DNA of 64,000 nucleotides. It comes from Anaerolineae bacterium. GTDB lineage: Bacteria > Chloroflexota > Anaerolineae > Aggregatilineales > Phototrophicaceae. A model generated the notes under the pieces. The model did no database searches and was not told the DNA's origin. It saw nothing but the letters and a program-made list of their open reading frames with translations. This document shows positions 7,276-15,020 of the stretch, piece by piece. The stretch's first letter is position 1. Every line of letters begins with the position of its first letter. The DNA lies in assembly GCA_017303635.1 (NCBI GenBank), contig JAFLCG010000010.1, positions 208,348 to 272,347 on the forward strand. The letters are read 5' to 3'. A program made the position numbers and the translations under genes.

Positions 7276-8640
7276 ATGACTGATAGCCCCGTGAAATATG
7301 TCTACTATGCACTCATTTTGCAGGCGGGTGAACCACTGCTACTTCTGAATCAGGGTGCGCTGCCGACCTTCGAGACTACCGAGGCGCACTTCTGGCAGAG
7401 CGTGTCGCACGTCAATCAGGGTTTCATGGCGATTACCGATCTCAAACTGACGACGCTGCGCTGCCTGCAAACCCGTTTTGATGAAGCGCAGAATGCGGTC
7501 ATCCGCTACTACGCCATCGAGAATCATTACCCAAAAAAGCCTTTACTGGATGGCATGCAGTGGGTCAGCCGGGATGGTTTGGCTGACGCGCTGAAGGTTC
7601 TGGATCAGCGAGCGATTATTGATCAGTGGTTTGAGTGGGTCGGGCAAGGCTTCCCTGGCCCCGACTGGTATAAGCCAACCTGGATGCACCGGGCGGGGAT
7701 TGATCTGTATAACGCGATCGGCAAACTGAACCGAACTTGGGTGCCCCCCACAGAGCAGTTGCGGACGTGGGAACGCTCGGCCCTCATCCGCCTCAAGTAT
7801 ATTGACTGGCCCGGTGAGGATCCTGTCTGGGCGTATTTCAAAGGCGTTCCGCCGATGTTCGCCCACGAGATTCCCATCACGCGGCATTTGGGCGAGTTAT
7901 TTGCCCATAATGCCCCGCACCTGCTGGATGAAGACCGTTCTGAGCGTTGGATGGTGATGCGGGACTACGGCTCCCGAACGCTGGATAAAGAAACGGATAT
8001 TCGCTACTGGGAGGGCGCTTTAACCACGCTGGCGAAAATGCAAGTCGGTTCAGCGAAGGAGCTGATTGACTTCCTGTTCCGGGATGGCTGTCCGGATCGG
8101 CGCTGGGATTGGTTAACAACGCAGATCGAAGCCCTGTTGACGGCTCCGGCGGCCATGCTGACCGGGGATAGCTCTGCACTCTCTGCCGCTGAATTGGATG
8201 AACTGCGGTCGCGTCTGCCGGAATTCCAGGGCTGGCTGCGCGAGTTGCAGACTTATGCGGTGCCCATGGCTTTGGAGCATGGCGACTTCTGGCCAGGGCA
8301 GGTGCTGGTACAAGAGGAGCCTGAGCTCTACACTATCATCGACTGGTCGGATTGCTCCATCAGCCATCCGTTTTTCAGCCTGCTGTTTCTATTTGATGAT
8401 GAGCCTGGACTGCCAGAGTTACCCGATGCGCGCGAGCGGCTCATCACCACCTACCTGAAGGTGTGGACGGATTACGAATCGCTGGAACGCCTGCGGGCAT
8501 GTTTTGACCTGGCGATCAAGTTCGCACCGCTGTACTACGCTGCCATTTACCACGCGGTCATTCTGCCTGGGATGACTTTCAAATGGGAGATGAACAACAT
8601 GATCCCATTTTATCTAAAGAAGCTACTGCCTTCATCGTGA
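7276..8640 (+). CDS. APH-family phosphotransferase with an N-terminal NUDIX-like region
   Basis: 454 residues. The C-terminal two thirds carry the aminoglycoside-phosphotransferase/choline-kinase fold signatures: a Brenner-like motif HGDFWPGQ (H335, D337) and the metal-binding DFG-equivalent IIDWSD (D356). In the Brenner motif the usual Asn is Gln. The first 110 residues (YYALILQAGEPLLLL, then ENHYPKKPLLDGMQWVSRDG) resemble a NUDIX fold but lack a recognisable Nudix box, so that part is probably not catalytic. Small-molecule kinase activity is likely; the substrate is unknown and antibiotic resistance should not be assumed. ATG at 7276 follows the minus-strand gene divergently. Confidence 0.7.
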   Translation: MTDSPVKYVYYALILQAGEPLLLLNQGALPTFETTEAHFWQSVSHVNQGFMAITDLKLTTLRCLQTRFDEAQNAVIRYYAIENHYPKKPLLDGMQWVSRDGLADALKVLDQRAIIDQWFEWVGQGFPGPDWYKPTWMHRAGIDLYNAIGKLNRTWVPPTEQLRTWERSALIRLKYIDWPGEDPVWAYFKGVPPMFAHEIPITRHLGELFAHNAPHLLDEDRSERWMVMRDYGSRTLDKETDIRYWEGALTTLAKMQVGSAKELIDFLFRDGCPDRRWDWLTTQIEALLTAPAAMLTGDSSALSAAELDELRSRLPEFQGWLRELQTYAVPMALEHGDFWPGQVLVQEEPELYTIIDWSDCSISHPFFSLLFLFDDEPGLPELPDARERLITTYLKVWTDYESLERLRACFDLAIKFAPLYYAAIYHAVILPGMTFKWEMNNMIPFYLKKLLPSS

Positions 8641-8645
8641 GGTGT

Positions 8646-8674
8646 ATAGGGGTAACCAGCCAGGTCGCCCCTAC
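8646..8674. repeat. Palindromic intergenic repeat (GTAGGGGCG type), copy 1
   Basis: TAGGGG (8647-8652) pairs with CCCCTA (8668-8673), and ACC (8655-8657) with GGT (8663-8665). It lies between two convergent genes and overlaps the end of the methyltransferase at 8671, so it may also act as a bidirectional terminator. Related palindromes are at 27657, 55094, 59572 and 61991. Confidence 0.6.
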
Positions 8675-9435
8675 TTCCTGCCTACCACTAAGGTGCTGAA
8701 GTTGAATGCCCACGGTAGGATGTCACGCAGGACCTTTCCCAGCCATTCTGCCAGCCTGCTGGTCTGGTAGTACCCTGGCGCTCGGAACGGTCCACCCAGG
8801 CCGTACAGGGTATAAGAATGGCTGGTGGGTTGAACACGCTCCAGTTTGAACCCAGCCAATTCGACCGCGCTGCAAAGAGCGTGCCGGGTATAGGAACTTT
8901 CGTAGAAGTTGTCATCGGTCAGCAGGCTGCCACCGCGCTGTTTCCGTCGCCATTCCACCAGCCGATAGACTACATTTGGATATGGAATGGTCAGTACCAG
9001 CACTCCGCCAGGTCGCAGTACTCGATAGGCTTCTGTCAGGGCTGGGCCCAGACCATGCTCGAAATGTTCCAACACGCCGAATGAGAGATAGGCCCCCAGC
9101 GTGTTATCCGCAAAGGGTAGCCGATGGACATCGCCACCCATCAATGGCAAAGTTGGATCATATTGGTGTGACGTGTGGAGCGCATTCACGGCATAATCCA
9201 GGCCGATGGCATGGTATCCCAAGCGTCGCAGTGTGATGAGGATAGCACTTAGTCCGCTGCCAGCTTCCAATATCGGCGTATCTTTGGGCAGGTAGGGCAA
9301 GTACGCTTGCAGCGTCTCCTGGGCACGAGGGCTATCGACTGTTGCCAGGTCACGTTCGACTGAAGCGTGTTGCCAGATATCTTCCCACGCTTGCCGGGTG
9401 CTATCGTAGCGGTCGCCACGGGGCGGCTGTGTCAT
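8671..9435 (-). CDS. SAM-dependent class I methyltransferase
   Basis: 254 residues with a Rossmann-type methyltransferase core. Motif I is PILEAGSGLSA (around residue 55), motif II carries the acidic GLDYA, and the post-I/IV region is YLSFGVLEHFEHG, followed by RPGGVLVLTIPYP, a pattern of the Methyltransf_11 family. Substrate not evident; in this operon with glycosyltransferases it may methylate a sugar or a lipid-linked glycan. Its ATG overlaps the stop of the preceding methyltransferase by four bases (ATGA at 9432-9435), so the two are translationally coupled. It is the last gene of the 14.9-8.7 kb operon. Confidence 0.85.
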   Translation of the reverse strand: MTQPPRGDRYDSTRQAWEDIWQHASVERDLATVDSPRAQETLQAYLPYLPKDTPILEAGSGLSAILITLRRLGYHAIGLDYAVNALHTSHQYDPTLPLMGGDVHRLPFADNTLGAYLSFGVLEHFEHGLGPALTEAYRVLRPGGVLVLTIPYPNVVYRLVEWRRKQRGGSLLTDDNFYESSYTRHALCSAVELAGFKLERVQPTSHSYTLYGLGGPFRAPGYYQTSRLAEWLGKVLRDILPWAFNFSTLVVGRK

Positions 9436-10124
9436 GATCCCTCCTTGTGTGCCAGGTAGATCAATTCATAGGCCAGCAAACCCGGCAGCAGGGGTTTGGG
9501 CAGAGGATACTTCAACCGTCTCGCTACTCCGTTGACCAGATTTTGTAAGCCGCTTCCCGCGATGTGGACAGAGTCGACATGGTACCCTTGCGACTCGATC
9601 AAGTTGTGCCCAGTCTTGAGGGTGTAGAGCCGCAAATGGGTGCGATCCATGACCCCGTAGTCCGCATAGTCGAACTGCCCGAGCAGCAGGCGCAACCGTA
9701 AACTCCAATGCGCAATGTTCGGGAGCGAAACAATCAGGCGCGCCCCCGGCTTGAGCAGTTGATGGGCGGCCATCAAGAGGCGCTCCGGGTATTTGAGATG
9801 CTCTAGGACAGCGGCAGCGAACAAGATATCATACGGCGCACTGGCGCGGGCCGGTTCGAGAGCATTGGAGGTATCCAAATCAACCGTGTGAACTTCTGTG
9901 CAGCGGGTGGAAGCGATGGCAGTCGCAGCTTGGTCTGCTTCGAGACCTGTCACGCGGCAACCCAACACCTGTTCCATGTATCCAGAAAGATAGCCAGAGG
10001 CGCAGCCGAGTTCCAGTACCTGTGAGCCCGGCGGGATGAGGCGCATTAGAATACTGTGGGCTTCATCCGGATGGGCTTGAGCGGGGTCGAACAACCCCTC
10101 GAGGTGATATTTGGGTATGGTCAT
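9432..10124 (-). CDS. SAM-dependent class I methyltransferase
   Basis: About 230 residues from the ATG at 10124 (MTIPKYHLEG), chosen because it overlaps the stop of the upstream glycosyltransferase as ATGA; a longer reading from 10217 would lie inside that gene. Motif I is VLELGCASGYLSG, followed by GLEAD and, further on, ILFAAAVLEHLKYPERLL and KPGARLIVSLPNIAHW. This is the pattern of methyltransferases often found in glycan and O-methyl-sugar clusters. Two consecutive methyltransferases suggest double modification of the same product, but that is inference. Confidence 0.85.
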   Translation of the reverse strand: MTIPKYHLEGLFDPAQAHPDEAHSILMRLIPPGSQVLELGCASGYLSGYMEQVLGCRVTGLEADQAATAIASTRCTEVHTVDLDTSNALEPARASAPYDILFAAAVLEHLKYPERLLMAAHQLLKPGARLIVSLPNIAHWSLRLRLLLGQFDYADYGVMDRTHLRLYTLKTGHNLIESQGYHVDSVHIAGSGLQNLVNGVARRLKYPLPKPLLPGLLAYELIYLAHKEGS

Positions 10125-11113
10125 TGTAATTGTCGTTTGAGCGCCATTCCCCAAAGTGCGGGACGACTCAACAGCCAGAGGAAGCCTGTCCTCCATCTGC
10201 CGAAATACTTGGCGCAAAAGGTTAGCATATCCCGAAAATAGATGCGGCTAGCCAGCCATGTGCGCGTAACACTCTTTTCCCGGTGAATAATGTAGCTGCT
10301 GGTCAGGAATCGCCATTTGTGTCCCGCGAAGCGTTCTGCCAGATCATCCTCCGGGAAATAGAGTAACAGCCGATCATCCAACAGTATATCCTCGCGGCGC
10401 ATCAGCGTACAGGAACCCGGTACCGCTTCGACATCACGCTCGGTCGCACGATCCCAGTCTGCATAGACATGGACGGCATGAAGCCGCTGCCTTAGCCCGG
10501 GCAACAACCAGCCGAAAGCACTGTGTTCCAAGAGTAGGTGAGCGTAGCGACGGCGCGTCGAGCAAGTGGGTTGCAAGCTGCCATCCGGGTAGCGTAGTTG
10601 GATGGTCACGCCGACATAATCGGGGTTCACTGATAGGAAATCTACCATCAGGCGCAGGGCATCTGGTTGAGGAATGGTATCCGGGTTGAGCATCAGAACG
10701 TAGTCACCGCTTGATGCCCGAATGCCGAGGTTATTGCCACCACAGAACCAGAGATTCTGGTTGGGTGTGAGCAGCTTTACCTCGGGGAACTCGCTCCGGA
10801 TCATGTCAGCGCTGCCATCACGAGATGCGTTATCGACCACGATCACCTCGGCGGGTAGTGTCGATTGGCGGAGCGCCGTCAGGCAAAGTCGTATATCCTC
10901 ACGGGTGTTGTAATTAACGATGACAACGGAAAGGCGTGGGTTGGCTGGTGGCTGGTGGTCAGTAGTCAGTGGAAGCGGTTGATGGCGTGTAGGTGACGAC
11001 CGGGAATCGCGGGTCGGTTGGGTGGCAGCATCGACCTGTAACCTGAAACCAGCCACTTGCCCCTCTCCGCCTGGAAGCTGAACGCTGGTAGTTGGCAGCC
11101 TAAAACTATCCAC
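10121..11113 (-). CDS. Family 2 glycosyltransferase (rhamnosyltransferase-like)
   Basis: The GT2 domain starts near residue 60 (LSVVIVNYNTREDI) and has the nucleotide-binding VVDNASRDGSADM, the DPDTIP-like stretch LMLNPDTIPQPDAL (DXD-equivalent), and VEAVPGSCTLMRRE, the pattern of WcaE/RfbF-like glycosyltransferases. It likely transfers a deoxysugar to a surface glycan in the cytoplasm. The first 58 residues do not look like protein: they are encoded by word-like repeats (GGCTGGT, ACTGACTACTGACCACC). GTG 11113 overlaps the upstream stop by eight bases; GTG 11056 has GGAGAGGGG just before it and is an alternative start. Confidence 0.85.
   Translation of the reverse strand: MDSFRLPTTSVQLPGGEGQVAGFRLQVDAATQPTRDSRSSPTRHQPLPLTTDHQPPANPRLSVVIVNYNTREDIRLCLTALRQSTLPAEVIVVDNASRDGSADMIRSEFPEVKLLTPNQNLWFCGGNNLGIRASSGDYVLMLNPDTIPQPDALRLMVDFLSVNPDYVGVTIQLRYPDGSLQPTCSTRRRYAHLLLEHSAFGWLLPGLRQRLHAVHVYADWDRATERDVEAVPGSCTLMRREDILLDDRLLLYFPEDDLAERFAGHKWRFLTSSYIIHREKSVTRTWLASRIYFRDMLTFCAKYFGRWRTGFLWLLSRPALWGMALKRQLQ
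10946..11065. repeat. Word-like short repeats inside the 5' end of the glycosyltransferase gene
   Basis: Plus-strand words GGCTGGTGGCTGGTGG, TCAGTAGTCAGTGG, GACCTGTAACCTGAAACC and CCAGCCACTTGCCCCTC lie in this stretch. The same words are found between genes at 1685-1707, 49478-49500 and, in part, in the large repeats at 74 and 62104. Here they are in frame with the glycosyltransferase and encode its odd N-terminus. Confidence 0.55.
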
Positions 11114-12221
11114 CGAGCAACTCCTCGACCCGGGCTATACGCTGATCGTAGGTGTGATGTGCATAGACGTGCGCTTGTGCGGCCTGCGCGAGCCGTTCAC
11201 GTTCAGCATCATGGCTTAGATAGTAAGCGGCTTTAGCGCGCAGGTCATCCATATCACGGAAGGTGACGATGGTTTCACCCTCGGTAAACCATTGATGAGT
11301 GCCCGGCAGGTCATCCGCCAGTTGCAGGATGCCGACCCCGGCAGCCTCGAATAAGCGCATGTTACCGCCGTAGCGCATGAAGTCCCCATGGACATTAATG
11401 GTCAATTTAGCAGCCGAGAAGACTTCCAGCATGTCTTCCCCTAGCGCATAGCCCCGGAAATGCGGTTTCAGGCTGGCGGGAACATCGTGGACGCTCCAGA
11501 TGCCCAGGTTGAAGTCTTTGAGCGCTTCCAGCGCTTTGACGCGCAGGCTGTAGAGATGATTGGGAATCAAGGTGCCGACGAAGGCGATGTCACAAGTGTA
11601 GTCCTGACGCTGCTGTGGCGTCAGCTCATACGGCCGGTGGAAGGCTGGATTACAGGCCGAGATGGGCAGGCATTCCATTTGCGCTGCACCCAGTTCCAGC
11701 CACTGGATACCGTGATAGTAATCGTTGACCAGCACCAGATCATAAAGGCGGGCGGCAGCTCGTTCGATGGGCAGTGAAAATACAATTGGGGAAACGCCGG
11801 TCGAATACACTATCCGGCATTTGGTTTCCCGTTTGATGGAGGTGAGTGTCTCGGGCGTGATGACTCGATTATCGCCGACCATCCACAACACATCGGGTTT
11901 GAACTGCCGAGCCTGCTCCATTAACCGTTGATTGCGGGCGCGGTAATCCGGATTGAGGTTCGGTGGGATTCGCCGCGCCAGTGCGCCGAGTACTTTTTGA
12001 ACACTCAGTCCCTCGGTATGCCGTTCGGTGGTCGCGCCCCAGGCCGGGATATTGCGGTAGAACACGCTGGTGATGTGCCCTCGTTTACGGAGCGCCTGAT
12101 CCCAGTGATACTGGCCCATGCTGGGTGGGAAGATGGGTGGTGTTTCACCAGGGGGTGTTGCGGCGATGGCCTTCTGCAGGGCATCCGGGTGATGCAGCGC
12201 GGCGACAAACAGAATACGCAT
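11106..12221 (-). CDS. CgeB-like glycosyltransferase
   Basis: 371 residues with a GT-B shape. The second half carries the features of the CgeB/YkvP-like glycosyltransferase domain: YTCDIAFVGTLIPNH, the AKLTINVHGDFMRYGGNMRLFEAAGVGIL stretch (as separate pieces NVHGDFMRYG and RLFEAAG), and a C-terminal DAERERLAQAAQ helix before VYAHHTYDQRI. Members of this group glycosylate surface polymers or spore coats. Its ATG at 12221 directly abuts the stop of the upstream SDR gene, so it is in the same operon and probably coupled. Confidence 0.8.
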   Translation of the reverse strand: MRILFVAALHHPDALQKAIAATPPGETPPIFPPSMGQYHWDQALRKRGHITSVFYRNIPAWGATTERHTEGLSVQKVLGALARRIPPNLNPDYRARNQRLMEQARQFKPDVLWMVGDNRVITPETLTSIKRETKCRIVYSTGVSPIVFSLPIERAAARLYDLVLVNDYYHGIQWLELGAAQMECLPISACNPAFHRPYELTPQQRQDYTCDIAFVGTLIPNHLYSLRVKALEALKDFNLGIWSVHDVPASLKPHFRGYALGEDMLEVFSAAKLTINVHGDFMRYGGNMRLFEAAGVGILQLADDLPGTHQWFTEGETIVTFRDMDDLRAKAAYYLSHDAERERLAQAAQAHVYAHHTYDQRIARVEELLGG

Positions 12222-13202
12222 TTACAGGAATCCATGTTCCTGATACCAGTGGTAGGTATCACTCAGGCTCTGTTTCATGTCAATCTGCGGCGGGACGAGT
12301 TCTCGCCAGGCTTTGGCCGGGTCGAAGTAAATGTTGGTGGCGCCTAAGCGCGCCTGATCGGCATCAATCGGAGTTTCAATTCCTAAGCGGCGTGCCAGAT
12401 CAATGCCAGCAGCGGCCAGCGGCAGCACAAAGCCCGGCACCGGTAAGAAGGGACGACGCGCACCTACCGTAGCAGCGATCATGCCGTACCATTCGCGGTG
12501 CGTGTAATTGGCAGTGCCGAGGATGTACCGTTCGCCAGTGCGGCCTCGTTCAGCAGCGGCCAGGTGCATCCGGGCGACATCGCGGGCGTCGATCACGCTA
12601 ATCCCGCCGGGTGTGACCGGCACCCATGCGCCCATTTGCTTGATCTGCATGATGTAAGTGCCGGAGATCATATTCAGGTCGCCCGGGCCCATGACGATGA
12701 CGGGATTCACGATGACCACATCCTGACCGGCCTGCACGGCTTCTGCGACTACTGCCTCCGCCTGGACTTTGCTGTAACCGTAGGGGAAGCGTTCAGGCGA
12801 GAGATTGAACGGGATAGTCTCATCAGCGGGTTGACCGTCAGCCCGCGGCCCGATGGCAGCGGCGCTGCTGGTGAAAACCACCCGCTGTACCCCGGCAGAT
12901 CGGGCTGCCCGGAGGACGCGCCGTGTACCTTCGACATTGGCTTCGAACATTTTCGCTTTATCGGCTCGCCAGTAATCAGCGACCGCAGCGACATGGAACA
13001 CCCAGTCGCAGCCCGCGCAGGCTTGCTCAAGCGCAGCGTGATCCAGAATATCGCCAATGGCGGACTCAAAGGGTACTCCGCTCAGGGCATCCAGTTTGGA
13101 ACTGGAACGATGCAGGACTCGCGCCTGATGCCCGGCTTCATGCAGTGCCCGAACGATATGCGAGCCGACGAAGCCGGTACCGCCGGTGACAAGTGCTTTC
13201 AT
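12222..13202 (-). CDS. NAD(P)-dependent epimerase/dehydratase (extended SDR, dihydroflavonol reductase-like)
   Basis: 326 residues. The N-terminus has the Rossmann glycine motif VTGGTGFVGSHIV, VFHVAAVADY is the middle NAD-binding strand, and the catalytic pair is YGYSK with FTSSAA as the serine strand. This is the extended SDR pattern of nucleotide-sugar epimerases and of dihydroflavonol/cholesterol-type reductases; the sequence looks closer to the latter. ATG 13202 was chosen because it overlaps the SppA stop as TGATG and has AAGGGG about eight bases before it; GTG 13205 is a possible alternative. In this cluster it may supply a modified sugar, but this is not certain. Confidence 0.85.
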   Translation of the reverse strand: MKALVTGGTGFVGSHIVRALHEAGHQARVLHRSSSKLDALSGVPFESAIGDILDHAALEQACAGCDWVFHVAAVADYWRADKAKMFEANVEGTRRVLRAARSAGVQRVVFTSSAAAIGPRADGQPADETIPFNLSPERFPYGYSKVQAEAVVAEAVQAGQDVVIVNPVIVMGPGDLNMISGTYIMQIKQMGAWVPVTPGGISVIDARDVARMHLAAAERGRTGERYILGTANYTHREWYGMIAATVGARRPFLPVPGFVLPLAAAGIDLARRLGIETPIDADQARLGATNIYFDPAKAWRELVPPQIDMKQSLSDTYHWYQEHGFL

Positions 13203-14926
13203 CACAACCCCTTGTCCATCTCAAAGGGCAGAAGGGTCAGTGGCGCACCACTACACAGGTTTTGCAGGTTGTGGTTCACATACTCGACGTAAGCAGCAGG
13301 TTGGGTTGCTTCTGCTAGCTGGGCGGGCAAGGGCTTGAGCTTGCCACCGACACGCACCAGCGGCGCATCGTCAGGTAATTTCGCGAGTTCACGCGCTTTT
13401 TTCAGCGCTGTTTGTAAATCACCCAGTTGATCGACCAGCCCGTGTTGAAGCGCCTGCTGACCGGTCCATACGCGACCACCTCCGACTGCATCTACCTGTT
13501 CCGTCGTCAGGTGGCGGCTTTTGCTCACATGGTCGATGAACTGCTGGTAGATCCGCTCGATACTGGCCCGCATCCGGGCGCGTTGTGCTTCATTGAACGG
13601 GGCACTGTCACTGAAGAAATCGGCATTGGCCCCGCGGGAAAAGCTGGTTCGGTTGACTCGTAAGCGGGCATATAAGCCACCCGTGACGGCTTTGGCGCTG
13701 ATGACCCCGATGGAACCGGTGATTGTGCCCGGTTGGGCCACGATCCACTGGGCGGGTGTAGCGATATAGTAACCGCCGGAGGCTGCTACCCCGTTCATGT
13801 AGACGACTAAGGGGCGATCTGCTGCCAGTTCTGCCAGCGCCGCCGTCATGGCTTCAGCCGCCGCAGCCGAACCACCGCCGCTTTCGATGTAAAGGATGAC
13901 AGCCGCAGCCGTTTTATTCTTCATCAGAGCACGGACCTGCTGGACAACGGTTACATCGCCCATGACTTCATCACCGATGAAGGGTAGGGGCAAATTGACG
14001 GGCGGTTTGCGGCTTTCTCCCTGGATCATCGTTCCACTGACATGCAGCAGGGCTACATATTTGTTCGGGGATCTTCGCCACTTTTTCAGCAGCTTCTTTT
14101 CGGCGAATTCGATATTGACGATCTGCTCACTAGCAATGCGGCGATGCAGACCTTCTTCAGTCTCGACAGCATCGACATAACCAGCCTTCAGCGCCTCGGT
14201 ATCCAGATGGGGCGCACTATCGATCATCGCCTTGATTGCATCGGAGGTCGTTTTGCGACCTTCAGTGATGGCATCAATCATTTGCTCATAGCGCGAATCC
14301 AGCAGCCAATTGAGTTGTTCCCGGCCTTCTGTGGATGGTTCAGAGCGTGTCAGGCTGTCCAGTGCACCTTTGTAGGGGGTAATTGCTACGCTATCCATCT
14401 GCACGCCAGCCCAATCCAAAGCGTCCTTGAGGAACGTTACTTCAGAATGCAGCCCAATGGTCATCAGTTCGCCACCGGGTTGGAGGACGATTTCATCGGC
14501 AGCACTGGCCAGGGTATAGGTGGCATTGTCGTAGCTTTGTGCGTAACAGATGACACGTTTGCCGCTGGCACGCAGCTTGAGGAGCAACCCGCGCAAGGTC
14601 TGTAAATCTGCCAGGGAAAGCTGTAGCCCGCGCAAGGTGAGGATCACACCTTTGGGCCGCGGATCGTCCGCGATGCGCTCAAACAGCCGGCGGAAATCAG
14701 CCAGGCTCATGGAGGGCTTGCCCAGAACCCGCTGTTGAATCCAGGAGCGGGGTTCGGGCAGTGCAGGGATTTGGGCAGGCAAGGTCAGCATGATCCAGTC
14801 GAGCTTTGACCGGCGACGCCTCCAATTGCCAAATGCGAAGATACCTCGCCGCAGGTATCGGAATGGATTCAGGTAGGCAAGTGCGTGTTGAACGGATTTG
14901 AGAAATGGTTTCAAGGACTGGTTCAT
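13202..14926 (-). CDS. sppA: Signal peptide peptidase SppA, long (67K) type
   Basis: 574 residues with two tandem S49 domains, as in the enterobacterial long form. The general-base lysine is in the first domain (TPYKGALDSL) and the nucleophile serine in the second (NGVAASGGYYIA). The enzyme degrades signal peptides left in the membrane after secretion. The N-terminus is basic with only a weak hydrophobic stretch around residue 45 (LDWIMLTLPA), so the membrane anchor is less obvious than usual. It is the first gene of a minus-strand operon that continues with an SDR, glycosyltransferases and methyltransferases, overlapping the next start by one base. That company is unusual for SppA. Confidence 0.93.
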   Translation of the reverse strand: MNQSLKPFLKSVQHALAYLNPFRYLRRGIFAFGNWRRRRSKLDWIMLTLPAQIPALPEPRSWIQQRVLGKPSMSLADFRRLFERIADDPRPKGVILTLRGLQLSLADLQTLRGLLLKLRASGKRVICYAQSYDNATYTLASAADEIVLQPGGELMTIGLHSEVTFLKDALDWAGVQMDSVAITPYKGALDSLTRSEPSTEGREQLNWLLDSRYEQMIDAITEGRKTTSDAIKAMIDSAPHLDTEALKAGYVDAVETEEGLHRRIASEQIVNIEFAEKKLLKKWRRSPNKYVALLHVSGTMIQGESRKPPVNLPLPFIGDEVMGDVTVVQQVRALMKNKTAAAVILYIESGGGSAAAAEAMTAALAELAADRPLVVYMNGVAASGGYYIATPAQWIVAQPGTITGSIGVISAKAVTGGLYARLRVNRTSFSRGANADFFSDSAPFNEAQRARMRASIERIYQQFIDHVSKSRHLTTEQVDAVGGGRVWTGQQALQHGLVDQLGDLQTALKKARELAKLPDDAPLVRVGGKLKPLPAQLAEATQPAAYVEYVNHNLQNLCSGAPLTLLPFEMDKGL

Positions 14927-15020
14927 CCGAACTTTACAGACTCAATTATAAAATCTGAAGTACCATTGGTAGAGTACTCACCCGGATAAATTGTAGTCGA
15001 TAGGGGTTTAGTCTTCCATT

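Noticed and set aside
10125..10217. N-terminal extension of the second methyltransferase
   Set aside because: It lies inside the upstream glycosyltransferase gene; the ATGA overlap at 10121-10124 marks the true start.
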